Origin: Verrucomicrobiota bacterium
Lineage (GTDB): Bacteria; Verrucomicrobiota; Verrucomicrobiia; Verrucomicrobiales; Akkermansiaceae
Reading direction: 5' to 3'
Length of the DNA stretch: 39,249 nt
Assembly: GCA_004293285.1 (NCBI GenBank)
Contig: RDYF01000036.1
Location: 1 to 39,249 of the forward strand
Below are positions 1 through 8,396 of the stretch, in pieces. The notes beneath the pieces are model-generated. The model was not told the DNA's origin. It ran no database searches and saw only the letters and a list, made by a program, of their open reading frames with translations. The stretch's first letter is position 1; each line of letters opens with the position of its first letter. The position numbers and the translations under genes were made by a program.

Positions 1-35
1 GCACAGAAGAATACATCAGCGGACGCTTTGGTTAA
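1..35 (+). CDS. pstB: PstB, phosphate ABC transporter ATPase (3' end only)
   Basis: Only the last ten codons and the TAA stop (33-35) are in the window. The frame reads TEEYISGRFG, which matches the conserved C-terminal tail of PstB (typically TEDYI-GRFG). PstB is the cytoplasmic ATPase of the PstSCAB high-affinity phosphate importer. The call is supported by phoU starting 14 bases downstream, the usual pstB-phoU order. The rest of the gene lies outside the window, so the catalytic motifs cannot be checked. Confidence 0.85.
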   Translation, partial: TEEYISGRFG

Positions 36-49
36 AGAAAGGAATTTTT

Positions 50-760
50 ATGATGAACGGACCCCACATTTTTCGCGACTTCGATAACGCCATCCGCACC
101 CTCAAGGATGAAGTGTTGCTGATGGCGAGTCTCACGCGTCAAAATCTGGAGCGCGCTACCCGTTCGCTGCTGGATCGCGATATCGAACTGTCCCGCGTGG
201 TGATTGGCGATGATAGTGAGGTCGACGATCTCGAAATCCGTGTCGATCAAACGGGCATGGAAATTCTCGTTCGACACCACCCCATGGCCTCGGACTTGCG
301 CCTGGTGATTTCCTCGATGAAAATTTCCACCTGTCTCGAGCGCATTTCCGACCACGCGGTGAACATTGCCAAGCGGTCGAAAAAAATCTGCCGCGGTCCT
401 GAGTTGCAGGAAGTGGCACTGATTGAGCCTTTGTATGTTCTCGCCGACAACCTCTTGCGCGATGCGATGATTTCTTTCACCGACCAAAATCTGGAACTCG
501 CCGAAGGCTTGAAAGCGCGCGACAAAGAGCTGGATCGCATGCACAAAACTCTCATCGCTTCGCTCAGCGAACGTTTGGAAAGTTCCGGCGGCATGGCTGA
601 GTCCTTACTGCACTTGATTTTTGTGATTCGCTCGCTTGAGCGCATCGGCGATCTCGCCGTCAACATCGGCGAAGACGCGGTGTTTCTCGGCAGCGCCCAG
701 GACATCCGACATTCCTCCAAAAAAGTCACGAAAGAGAATCCTGCTCCGTCGGACGAATGA
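50..760 (+). CDS. phoU: Phosphate-specific transport accessory protein PhoU
   Basis: A 236-residue all-helical protein of normal PhoU length. It shows the two tandem PhoU repeats: each carries the acidic/arginine helix seen here as LRLVISSMKISTCLERISDHAVNIAKR (residues about 83-110) and again near residues 190-215 as a RSLERIGDLAVNIGEDA-type helix, the metal-binding E/DxxxD motif of the family. PhoU links the Pst importer to the PhoR kinase and keeps the Pho regulon off when phosphate is plentiful. A purine-rich AAAGAAAGGA (34-43) sits at good distance before the tandem ATG ATG start (50 or 53). It lies between pstB and phoB-phoR, so the whole block is a phosphate-sensing operon. Confidence 0.96.
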   Translation: MMNGPHIFRDFDNAIRTLKDEVLLMASLTRQNLERATRSLLDRDIELSRVVIGDDSEVDDLEIRVDQTGMEILVRHHPMASDLRLVISSMKISTCLERISDHAVNIAKRSKKICRGPELQEVALIEPLYVLADNLLRDAMISFTDQNLELAEGLKARDKELDRMHKTLIASLSERLESSGGMAESLLHLIFVIRSLERIGDLAVNIGEDAVFLGSAQDIRHSSKKVTKENPAPSDE

Positions 761-807
761 AACGAATTCGTCACAGGGCCAGCCTTTCCCATCGATGAGT
801 CCCGGCT

Positions 808-1503
808 ATGTTCGAGAACGTGCAGACAGTATTAGTGATCGAAGATGAAGTGGATATCACCGACTTGGTGGCGTTCAATCTAGAACGCGCAGGCTGCAGG
901 GTCCTCAAAGCTCACGATGGACAACTTGGCCTCGACCTCGCTCTCAAAGAACGCCCCGATATCATTGTGCTCGACCTCATGCTGCCGACCCTCAATGGGC
1001 TTGGTGTGCTGAAAGGCTTGCGACGTGACGCGCGCACGCAGCAAATCCCCGTGATCTTGCTCACGGCCCGAGCGCAAACAGAAGACCGCATCGCCGGTCT
1101 CGCCGCAGGAGCGGATGACTATGTGACGAAGCCCTTTTCCCCAAAAGAATTGGTCCTTCGCGTGCAAGCGGTGCTCAAGCGCATGCAGATCAGTTCGGGC
1201 TCGACCGACTTCGCTGTCGGACCGTTTCGCTTTGATAAAAATTCACTGAAATTCTACATCGAGAACGAACCCGTGGAGCTCACTGCCACCGAGTTCAAAC
1301 TGTTGCTGTTCCTCTGCGAGCGGGCCAATCACCCGCAACAACGCAATGACATGCTGCGCAGCGTTTGGGGTTATAGCGACGATGTCATCAGTCGCACCTT
1401 GGACACTCACATGAAGCGCCTGCGCCAAAAACTCGGCGCACATGCGGATAAGGTTGAAACGATCCGCGGTGTCGGCTATCGTTTCGTCAATCCCGCTTCA
1501 TGA
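808..1503 (+). CDS. phoB: PhoB-type OmpR-family response regulator
   Basis: A 231-residue two-domain regulator. The receiver domain (about 8-122) has the acidic pair E12/D13, phospho-acceptor D56 in IIVLDLMLP, switch residues T86 and Y105 and conserved K108 in TKPF. The C-terminal winged helix (about 135-230) has the OmpR/PhoB pattern, including ELTATEFKLLLFL and the recognition region ending in TIRGVGYRF. The product binds DNA upstream of phosphate-starvation genes when phosphorylated. The gene follows phoU by 47 bases and its stop overlaps the start of the kinase gene in an ATGA, so the two are translationally coupled. The symbol rests on context with pstB-phoU and the PhoR-like partner; sequence alone would only say OmpR family. 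Confidence 0.93.
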   Translation: MFENVQTVLVIEDEVDITDLVAFNLERAGCRVLKAHDGQLGLDLALKERPDIIVLDLMLPTLNGLGVLKGLRRDARTQQIPVILLTARAQTEDRIAGLAAGADDYVTKPFSPKELVLRVQAVLKRMQISSGSTDFAVGPFRFDKNSLKFYIENEPVELTATEFKLLLFLCERANHPQQRNDMLRSVWGYSDDVISRTLDTHMKRLRQKLGAHADKVETIRGVGYRFVNPAS

Positions 1504-2738
1504 ATCTCGAATGGTCCATCATCAGTATCGCCGCTGCCCTCATTGCGTGGTTGTATCTGGACCAAATTCAACGAAAAAAACGTTACCAATTCAAATTACA
1601 GCGGGTGAAAGAAATCCATCAAAACGCACTAGATGCCGAGCGCAAACGCCATGAACTACTCCTCGATGGCTTGTCGGACGCTTTGTTTCTGGTCGATGAC
1701 CACGGTCGCATTTGTTACGCGAACATCACTGCAAAGCGGATGTTTGCCGAGCGCACGCTCGTCGGCCAATCCCCGCAGGCGGTTTTTCCTGATGCTCGCT
1801 TCATTACCGCGATGCAGGAATGCGAGCGCATGAACAAGTCCGTTGTGACGCGACTGATTCTGCCTCAACAACTTTCCCCGCTCGGCTCTCAAGAAAATCG
1901 CGGTGTCAATGCCTGGCTGCTCGATGTCGCACCTCTGCCGCCTGAGGCGTATCCACAAGCTAAGTTGCGCATTTTGCTGCGCGATCTCACGGCAGAATAC
2001 CAAAGCGAACAAGTGCGCAAGGACTTTGTCGCCAATGCCTCGCACGAACTCCGCACGCCGCTCGCCATCATCCAAGGGTATCTGGAAAACCTGCTAGAAG
2101 CGGGTGCGCTGAAGGATCAGCAAATGTCTGCCAAATTCCTCAGCATCATGTCGAAGCATACCGACCGGGTGTCGCGCATCGTCGAGGACATGCTGATGAT
2201 TTCTCGCTTGGAGTCCGGCGAAGCAGCCGCGCTGAGCATTGAGCCATTTGAATTTTACAGCTGTGTGCAGGATGTCTTGGAGCGTCTCGATCATTTGATT
2301 GTCAGCAAATCGGCCAAAATCAAAATCGATGCCGTGGAACGCGGGCTCATCATCTCGGGCGATCGCTTTTACTGGACGCAGGTGCTGTTCAACTTGATTG
2401 AAAACGCTCTGAAACAAAATCTCCAACCTGGTCTAACGGTCGAGGTCACAGCGCACACGACGACCGATGGTGTAGAAATTGCGGTGACCGATGACGGCAT
2501 TGGCATTCCTACCAATCACCTGCCTTTTGTGTTCAAGCGCTTTTATCGTGTCGACCAAAGCCACACCAATACCTCCATCAAGGGCACAGGATTGGGGCTA
2601 TCGATTGTGAAACGTGCGATCGAAGCGCATGGTGGCACCATTCATGTCACCTCGACCCCCGGTAAGGAAACCAAGTTTTCGATCTCCCTCCCTAACAACA
2701 AGATTCAAATCGAAGATCATTTTTCCGCAGCGAGCTAA
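1500..2738 (+). CDS. phoR: PhoR-type sensor histidine kinase
   Basis: A 412-residue membrane kinase. One N-terminal membrane segment (about residues 4-21, WSIISIAAALIAWLYL) is followed by a PAS domain (about 52-165), then HisKA with phospho-acceptor H182 in NASHELRTPLAIIQGYLENLLE. The HATPase domain has an N box at N302, a G1 box at D332-G335, an F box FKRFYRVD and a G2 box GTGLGLSIVK. This single-helix plus PAS layout is that of PhoR, which takes its signal from PstSCAB/PhoU rather than from a large periplasmic sensor. It starts inside the phoB stop codon. A different OmpR-partner kinase is possible in principle, but the neighbours make PhoR the best reading. Confidence 0.93.
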   Translation: MNLEWSIISIAAALIAWLYLDQIQRKKRYQFKLQRVKEIHQNALDAERKRHELLLDGLSDALFLVDDHGRICYANITAKRMFAERTLVGQSPQAVFPDARFITAMQECERMNKSVVTRLILPQQLSPLGSQENRGVNAWLLDVAPLPPEAYPQAKLRILLRDLTAEYQSEQVRKDFVANASHELRTPLAIIQGYLENLLEAGALKDQQMSAKFLSIMSKHTDRVSRIVEDMLMISRLESGEAAALSIEPFEFYSCVQDVLERLDHLIVSKSAKIKIDAVERGLIISGDRFYWTQVLFNLIENALKQNLQPGLTVEVTAHTTTDGVEIAVTDDGIGIPTNHLPFVFKRFYRVDQSHTNTSIKGTGLGLSIVKRAIEAHGGTIHVTSTPGKETKFSISLPNNKIQIEDHFSAAS

Positions 2739-2807
2739 ATGTCGATTCTCTCGCGCTTTTTGATTTTTCCTCTTTGACTCACTGACGAACTACTTCACTG
2801 TGTCGTT

Positions 2808-4514
2808 GTGAACTTGATCCCCGCACTTTCATTCATTGCGGCAGCCAGCACAGATGTCTCGCCTCTTTTCGGCTTGTTGACCTTAGTTTTGCTGTTAGCC
2901 GTTTTTGTCTCGCTCGTCATGGCGAAGCTACGTCAAAGTTTGTTAGTCGGTTACTTTCTCTGCGGAATTCTGATGGCCAACAGTGGCATCCCGGGCGCGT
3001 TGGGGATCGATGCGAGTGACGCGATCATCCCGCAACTCGCGGAGCTCGGCATTGTGTTGCTGATGTTCACGCTCGGCATCGAATTCTCTTTCCGGGAACT
3101 GCAGCACTTATGGCGACTCGCACTCATCGGCGGCGGTCTGCAAGTGCTGATCACGGCTTGGTTCAGTGGCAGCATCGCGGCTCTTCTCGGTCGACCCTGG
3201 GAAGAATGCTTGCTGATTGGCATTGTCTTTGCCCTCAGCTCGACAGCCGTTTCGCTGAAATCTTTTCAAGATCAGGGATTGAGCGCGAGCCCCGGAGCCA
3301 AAACCGCTCTCGGCATTGCTTTGTTTCAAGACATTTTGGTCATTGGTCTTTTCCTCATACTCCCGGCTTTGCTGGGCGATTCGAAAACCCCCATGGGCCA
3401 ACAAATCCTCGTCGCCCTGGGCAAAGGCCTGGCTTTTCTCGGCGGCGCTGCTCTTTTGGGTCGATTTGGCATCAATCCACTGCTCCACGCTGTCGCGAAA
3501 ACTCGCAGCAGGGAATTGTTTACGCTCACCATCATCGGCATGAGCGCCGGCGTCGCTTTCGCTGGTGGAGCGCTCGAACTCAGTCTCGCCCTCGGCGCTT
3601 TTGCCGGCGGCATGATGGTCAGCGAATCGATCTACAGTCACCGCATCATGACGGATATCTTGCCGTTTAAGGATTTGTTTCTCACGATCTTTTTTGTCTC
3701 GGTCGGACTGATGATCGATGTCCGAGAAGTCCTCGCCAATTGGTGGATCATCCTGCTCGGCACCATGGCCGTTTTTGCGTTCAAGTCGATCACTGTCTTT
3801 GCGGTCTCTCGACTCCTGCGCTTGCCGCTTCGTCCCGCCCTGCTCGCCGCAGCCAGTCTGTCGAGCTTGGGGGAGTTTTCGCTGGTGCTGATTCAGAAAT
3901 CCAACGAGTTCCGCCCGTTCCACCCTTGGCTGGAACAAATCTTGTTGATCTGTACCGCGCTCGGCATGGCCCTGATTCCGGGTTCGATGCTTGCCACCGC
4001 CCCACTGAGCGCTTGGATGGAGCGCCGGGGATGGTTCCGCTGCAAACGCAGCACTCCCACCTCTCTCACATCCAGCGCTTCCATCAAGTCTCTCGAAGAT
4101 CACGCGATCATTTGTGGCTATGGACCTGTGGGACAGGAATTGCACCGCGCCCTCCTGCATGAAGGGGTCGATTGCATCATCGTCGATCTCAATGCCGACA
4201 CCGTGCGCGACCTGAAAAAGCAAGGTCATCCTGTGTTGTTTGGCGATGTCACTCATCCCGAGGCTCAAGCTCTCGCCAAAATCAAGCAAGCACGTTTGAT
4301 CGCTTTCACCTTCCCGCAAACGCAGGTCACCAAACAAGCCATTCCGCTCGTGTTAAGTGAAAACCCCGAAATCCTCATCTTGGCGCGCGCGAAGTTCTCG
4401 ACCGAAGCGCTCGATCTCACGCTGATGGGCGCGCGGGTGGTACACGATGAGAAAGAAAGCTCGATGGCGATGGTGGAAATGGGGCTCTGCGCTTACGAGA
4501 AAAACCCGATCTAA
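2808..4514 (+). CDS. CPA2-family cation/proton antiporter with C-terminal TrkA-N domain
   Basis: A 568-residue inner-membrane protein of the KefB/KefC/YbaL type. About twelve hydrophobic helices fill residues 18-410, with the CPA2 motifs FALSSTAVSLKSFQDQ (about 141-156) and ALGIALFQDILVIG (about 167-180). A linker leads to a Rossmann TrkA-N (RCK-N) domain from about residue 430 (HAIICGYGPVGQEL, then acidic VDLNAD), which gates transport by nucleotide or thiol ligands. No TrkA-C lobe follows. The start is GTG at 2808; no good ribosome site or earlier ATG is seen, so the start is the least certain part. The stop overlaps the stop of the convergent gene. The transported ion (K+ or Na+) cannot be told from sequence. 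Confidence 0.9.
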   Translation: MNLIPALSFIAAASTDVSPLFGLLTLVLLLAVFVSLVMAKLRQSLLVGYFLCGILMANSGIPGALGIDASDAIIPQLAELGIVLLMFTLGIEFSFRELQHLWRLALIGGGLQVLITAWFSGSIAALLGRPWEECLLIGIVFALSSTAVSLKSFQDQGLSASPGAKTALGIALFQDILVIGLFLILPALLGDSKTPMGQQILVALGKGLAFLGGAALLGRFGINPLLHAVAKTRSRELFTLTIIGMSAGVAFAGGALELSLALGAFAGGMMVSESIYSHRIMTDILPFKDLFLTIFFVSVGLMIDVREVLANWWIILLGTMAVFAFKSITVFAVSRLLRLPLRPALLAAASLSSLGEFSLVLIQKSNEFRPFHPWLEQILLICTALGMALIPGSMLATAPLSAWMERRGWFRCKRSTPTSLTSSASIKSLEDHAIICGYGPVGQELHRALLHEGVDCIIVDLNADTVRDLKKQGHPVLFGDVTHPEAQALAKIKQARLIAFTFPQTQVTKQAIPLVLSENPEILILARAKFSTEALDLTLMGARVVHDEKESSMAMVEMGLCAYEKNPI

Positions 4515-5131
4515 GCCAAAAGCTCGCGACACAGCATGCAGGTTTTGCCATTGCATCCGCGTGCGGTGCAATATTCTCGCCCAGCGAAAATGATTTGCAG
4601 GTGCAGTTTGTTCCAAGACTCCTTGGGAAAAAGCTTTTTCAAATCCGCTTCGGTTTGTTCGACATTTTTGGCGGGCGACAACTTCCAGCGTTTGGCGAGT
4701 CGGTGAATGTGAGTATCCACGGGAAAAGCCGGCACGCCAAAGGCCTGCGCCATGACTACCGATGCCGTTTTATGACCGACCCCAGGTAGCGCTTCGAGCG
4801 CTGCGAAATCCTGCGGCACTTGACCACCGTGCTGCTCGACGAGGATTTTCGAGAGCTCGACAATCGCCACGCTCTTGCGCGGAGATAGGCCGCAGGGACG
4901 GATGATTTCACGCACTTTTTCGACAGGCACTTGCGCCATCGAAAAAGGATCCGCGGCCAGATCGAACAAGGCGGGCGTTACGGTATTCACCCGTGCGTCG
5001 GTGCACTGAGCCGAGAGCAAAACTGCGATCAATAAGGTGTAAGGATCCCGATGATCCAAAGGAATCGGCGTCTCTGGATAGAGCTCTTCCAATCGCTTCA
5101 ACAGATAATCCGCCCGCTGTTTTTTGGTCAT
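4511..5131 (-). CDS. nth: Endonuclease III (Nth) portion, possible independent gene
   Basis: Read from the internal ATG at 5131 this is a 206-residue protein, the normal length of Nth, the DNA glycosylase/AP lyase that removes oxidised pyrimidines. The helix-hairpin-helix LPGVGHKTASVV carries the catalytic lysine (K121 in this numbering) and VDTHIHRLAKR carries the catalytic aspartate (D139), equal to E. coli K120 and D138. The C-terminus has four cysteines at 188, 193, 198 and 201, a spacing unlike the usual C-X6-C-X2-C-X5-C of the 4Fe-4S loop. An AGGA before the A7 run would also suit a GTG start at 5146. In the given sequence it is in frame with cstA. Confidence 0.8.
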   Translation of the reverse strand: MTKKQRADYLLKRLEELYPETPIPLDHRDPYTLLIAVLLSAQCTDARVNTVTPALFDLAADPFSMAQVPVEKVREIIRPCGLSPRKSVAIVELSKILVEQHGGQVPQDFAALEALPGVGHKTASVVMAQAFGVPAFPVDTHIHRLAKRWKLSPAKNVEQTEADLKKLFPKESWNKLHLQIIFAGREYCTARGCNGKTCMLCRELLA

Positions 5132-7144
5132 GTCGGTTGAGGCCACTTTTTTTCCTGTCAACAACAACCACCACTCACGCGCACAACCCACGATGATGGC
5201 TGCCACGAGAACAAGAAACAGAGTGGTGATCGCGATATCGACCCATGCGTTGGTGATCGCTTGCTCGCTCATCCGACGCTGATGATCCGAAAGTGGTGAA
5301 GCTAACAAATCCCGATGCTTGAGAATTGCCGGCCAAAATCCCGCAGCTTTCGCGGAGAAAATTTTCATCCATCCGGCAAGGAATGTCACGCAGGTCAAAA
5401 AGAGCATAGGCACTAAAGTTACCCAACAATAGCGCACTTTGCCCATTTTGATCAAAATCGTCGTGCCCAAGCAAAAGGCGATGACTGCCAGCAATTGATT
5501 GGAAATGCCAAAAATCGGCCACAAACTCTTGGCAATGCCCTCAGGGTCCAGGGCTCCTTGATAGAGAAAGTAGCCCCAAGCTGATACGAGGAGAAAGGTC
5601 GAGATCACATTCGCCGACCAAGAAGAAGTATCGCGCATTTTCGGCACGAAGCTGCCCAGGAAATCCTGCAAAATGAAACGCCCCACCCTCGTTCCCGCGT
5701 CGAGCGTGGTGAGAATGAACAAGGCCTCGAACATGATCGCGAAGTGATACCACAACGACAGCGCATCTTTGCCGCGAAAGACTTTCTGAAACATCACCGC
5801 CATGCCCACGGCGAAGGTCGGAGCACCGCCCGCTTTGCCAATCATGGTGGGCTCTTGCAATTTCTCCGCCAACTCGCGCATTTCTTCTCCGGTGACCGCA
5901 TACTTCGGTCCGTAGGAATTGATTTTTTCCAATTGCCGCTCCACCGCCACGGGGTCGGCTGGATCGATGGGTGAATTGATCGCAAAGTATTGACCGGGAG
6001 GTAAGGTCGATGCCGCAATGATGGCCATCAGCGCCACCAGCATTTCTACCACCATGGCACCGTAGCCGACCAGCTTGATGTCTTTTTCGCGCGCCAGCAA
6101 TTTGGGTGTGGTGCCGGACGAAATCAAAGCGTGAAAACCACTCACCGCACCGCAAGCGATGGTGATGCAGACAAAAGGAAACACTGGCCCGGGGACGACA
6201 AAGCCCGAGCCATCGATGAATGGCGTCACCGCAGGCATCTGCAAAGGAGGTGCCAAAAACACAATGAAAACCGCCAACACCGCCACCGTGCCAAGCTTCA
6301 TGAAGGTGCTCAGGTAATCGCGCGGTGCTAAGAGCAACCACACCGGCAACACAGCGGCGGCGAAGCCGTAGATCATGATGGCCCACGCCAAAGAAGGGGT
6401 CGACCAGGTCAAGGCTTGGTTCCACGATTCCGGCAAAAATTTGCCGCCTACCACAGCGAGCAGCAAGCCCACGACTCCCGCCACCGATGTCGCAGTGACA
6501 CCGACCTTGCCCGATTTCATCGCCAAGCCCATCAGCATTGCCAAGGGAATGGTGCAGGCAATCGTAAACAATCCCCAAGGCGAATGCGCCAAGGCTTTGG
6601 CCACGACCAAGCCTAACACCGCTAGCAAAATGGTCATGATGGCAAGCAAACTGAACATCGCAATCAATCCGACCACCGGACTGATTTCTTCTTTGAGCAT
6701 TTGCCCCAGAGATTTTCCATCCCGACGCATCGATGCGAACAACACGATGGCATCGTGCACGCCACCGCCGAGTGCGGCACCGACCAAAATCCACAAGGTT
6801 CCTGGCAAGTAACCAAATTGCGCCGCGAGCACCGGCCCCACCAAGGGACCAGGACCTGCAATCGCGGCAAAGTGATGACCAAACACCACCCACTTCGGCG
6901 TTGGCACGTAGTCTTTGCCATCGCCCAATGTCACCGCTGCGGGCGCACGCATGTCATCGATGGTCAACACCTTCGCCATCAGCCACGACGCGTAGAATCG
7001 ATACGCCACCGCAAAAGTGCACAAGCCTGCCACCACCAACCACAGCGAGTTGATCGGCTCACCGCGCGACAAAGCTGCCACGCCCACGGCGACAGCACCT
7101 ACGACCGAAATCAACAACCAAAGAAGAATTTTTCCCCAACGCAT
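4511..7144 (-). CDS. cstA: CstA carbon-starvation permease in one frame with endonuclease III
   Basis: The open frame encodes 877 residues. Residues 1 to about 665 are a CstA-family permease: many membrane helices and the hallmark motif VVFGHHFAAIAGPGPLVGP, followed by GGGVHDAIVLFASMRRDGKS. CstA proteins import peptides or pyruvate when carbon is short. From about residue 672 a complete endonuclease III follows, and both families appear at full normal length. The join (GKKVASTDMTKK) lies at an A7 run (plus-strand T7, 5147-5153). With six As the CstA frame would end in GKKWPQPT and a TGA overlapping the Nth ATG as ATGA, a typical two-gene overlap. I therefore think this is two genes merged by a one-base insertion, though a real fusion or slippage cannot be excluded. 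Confidence 0.85.
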   Translation of the reverse strand: MRWGKILLWLLISVVGAVAVGVAALSRGEPINSLWLVVAGLCTFAVAYRFYASWLMAKVLTIDDMRAPAAVTLGDGKDYVPTPKWVVFGHHFAAIAGPGPLVGPVLAAQFGYLPGTLWILVGAALGGGVHDAIVLFASMRRDGKSLGQMLKEEISPVVGLIAMFSLLAIMTILLAVLGLVVAKALAHSPWGLFTIACTIPLAMLMGLAMKSGKVGVTATSVAGVVGLLLAVVGGKFLPESWNQALTWSTPSLAWAIMIYGFAAAVLPVWLLLAPRDYLSTFMKLGTVAVLAVFIVFLAPPLQMPAVTPFIDGSGFVVPGPVFPFVCITIACGAVSGFHALISSGTTPKLLAREKDIKLVGYGAMVVEMLVALMAIIAASTLPPGQYFAINSPIDPADPVAVERQLEKINSYGPKYAVTGEEMRELAEKLQEPTMIGKAGGAPTFAVGMAVMFQKVFRGKDALSLWYHFAIMFEALFILTTLDAGTRVGRFILQDFLGSFVPKMRDTSSWSANVISTFLLVSAWGYFLYQGALDPEGIAKSLWPIFGISNQLLAVIAFCLGTTILIKMGKVRYCWVTLVPMLFLTCVTFLAGWMKIFSAKAAGFWPAILKHRDLLASPLSDHQRRMSEQAITNAWVDIAITTLFLVLVAAIIVGCAREWWLLLTGKKVASTDMTKKQRADYLLKRLEELYPETPIPLDHRDPYTLLIAVLLSAQCTDARVNTVTPALFDLAADPFSMAQVPVEKVREIIRPCGLSPRKSVAIVELSKILVEQHGGQVPQDFAALEALPGVGHKTASVVMAQAFGVPAFPVDTHIHRLAKRWKLSPAKNVEQTEADLKKLFPKESWNKLHLQIIFAGREYCTARGCNGKTCMLCRELLA

Positions 7145-7257
7145 GCTCGACCCTATGAAAACCGTTCGCTTTCAAGCAAGGGGGAATGTTGCCATCATTC
7201 TCGCTTGGCAAGCAGCTCCACTTTTTCTTTGATGCTTCAAGCATTAACCAACCCAAT

Positions 7258-8319
7258 ATGAAAACCCTCTTTTTCTTGCCCCAGTGCCGATGTATCTTCG
7301 GGCTGTTGTTCTTACCGATCACCGTCTTCGCGCAAATCGGCGAGTACTTGAAAAAGCCCGACCCCTGGTATTCGAGCAAAGAAGCTCTCACCATCGCCGG
7401 CAACGTCATCAGCTACCAAAGCGATCTCGGCGGCTGGCCGAAGAACACCGTCAAACCCACCCAAGTCTATCGCGGCTCACGCAAGGACCTGCGCCCGACT
7501 TTTGACAATGGCGCGACGATGGATGAAATGCGCCTGCTCGCTCGCATCCACCAAGCGACCCGCGATCGCGATTGCGCCACGGCATTTCAGCGCGGCTTGC
7601 ATTACATCCTCAAAGCGCAGTATCCCAACGGCGGTTGGCCTCAGTCTTTCCCGCTAAGCACGCAATATCATCGTCACATCACTTTCAACGATGGCTCGAT
7701 GGTCCGCGTAATGATGTTTGTGCGCGAAGTGAGTACCGACCGACTCTACTCTTTCGTCTCCCTGCGCGATCGCGACCAAGCCGCGCGCGCTTGGGAAAAA
7801 GGCATCGACTGCATCTTGCGCTGCCAAATCCGCCTCAATGGACAACTCACCGTCTGGTGCGCGCAACATGATGAAATCACTCTCGCCCCACGCAAGGCCC
7901 GCTCTTATGAACTCCCTTCTCTCAGCGGGTCGGAATCAGTCGGCATTACCCGATTGCTCATGAGCATCGAAAAACCCCGTCCCGAAGTCGCGCGCGCGGT
8001 CGATGCCGCCATCGCTTGGTTCGAGCGCTCAGCCATTCGCGGCATCCGCATTCAGCGAATCGATGACCCCAAAGCCCCCCGAGGCCGGGATCACATCATC
8101 GTCCGCGACCCCAAGGCCCGCCCCCTTTGGGCACGATTTTACGACCTGAAAAACCAACAGCCCATGTTCTGCGATCGCGATGGCATCCCAAAGCGCAATT
8201 TTTCGGATCTCGGCTATGAACGTCGCAATGGTTATGCATGGTATGGCAATTGGGCACAAAATCTTTTGGAAAAAGAATACCCACGCTGGCAAAAAAAACA
8301 CGCGCGACTCCGCCGCTAA
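7258..8319 (+). CDS. Secreted pectate lyase, polysaccharide lyase family 10
   Basis: A 353-residue protein with a clear signal peptide (about 1-25, ending VFA before QIGEY). The body matches the PL10 pectate lyase family from its first residues (YLKKPDPWYSSKEA, then QSDLGGWPKN) through NGGWPQSFP, an ITFNDGSM segment and the closing NGYAWYGNWAQNLLEKEYP. PL10 enzymes cut polygalacturonate by beta-elimination in an alpha/alpha toroid. The ATG at 7258 is chosen because the frame upstream of it adds 24 residues that would spoil the signal peptide. It is transcribed away from cstA. It is the only polysaccharide-acting gene in the left half and suits the pectin-like substrates implied by the rhamnosidase cluster about 14 kb to the right. 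Confidence 0.88.
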   Translation: MKTLFFLPQCRCIFGLLFLPITVFAQIGEYLKKPDPWYSSKEALTIAGNVISYQSDLGGWPKNTVKPTQVYRGSRKDLRPTFDNGATMDEMRLLARIHQATRDRDCATAFQRGLHYILKAQYPNGGWPQSFPLSTQYHRHITFNDGSMVRVMMFVREVSTDRLYSFVSLRDRDQAARAWEKGIDCILRCQIRLNGQLTVWCAQHDEITLAPRKARSYELPSLSGSESVGITRLLMSIEKPRPEVARAVDAAIAWFERSAIRGIRIQRIDDPKAPRGRDHIIVRDPKARPLWARFYDLKNQQPMFCDRDGIPKRNFSDLGYERRNGYAWYGNWAQNLLEKEYPRWQKKHARLRR

Positions 8320-8396
8320 TCCGCACGGCCGATGCAATTTCTCATTGCGCGCTTGAAACATCACCATTTTCGCCGTAAACCCCTTCCCGCATCTCC

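Noticed and set aside
3108..4337. 409-residue antisense frame opposite the antiporter
   Set aside because: Composition is rich in Glu/Asp/Gln/Arg as expected of the complement of a membrane protein, with no domain; the antiporter frame is clearly coding.
5541..6893. 450-residue open frame on the minus strand within cstA
   Set aside because: It lies in another frame of the same strand as CstA, has no recognisable domain and a low-complexity Arg/His/Gly-rich composition. It is a shadow of a GC-rich gene.
7186..7257. 24-residue N-terminal extension of the pectate lyase
   Set aside because: It would bury the signal peptide; ATG 7258 is the sensible start.
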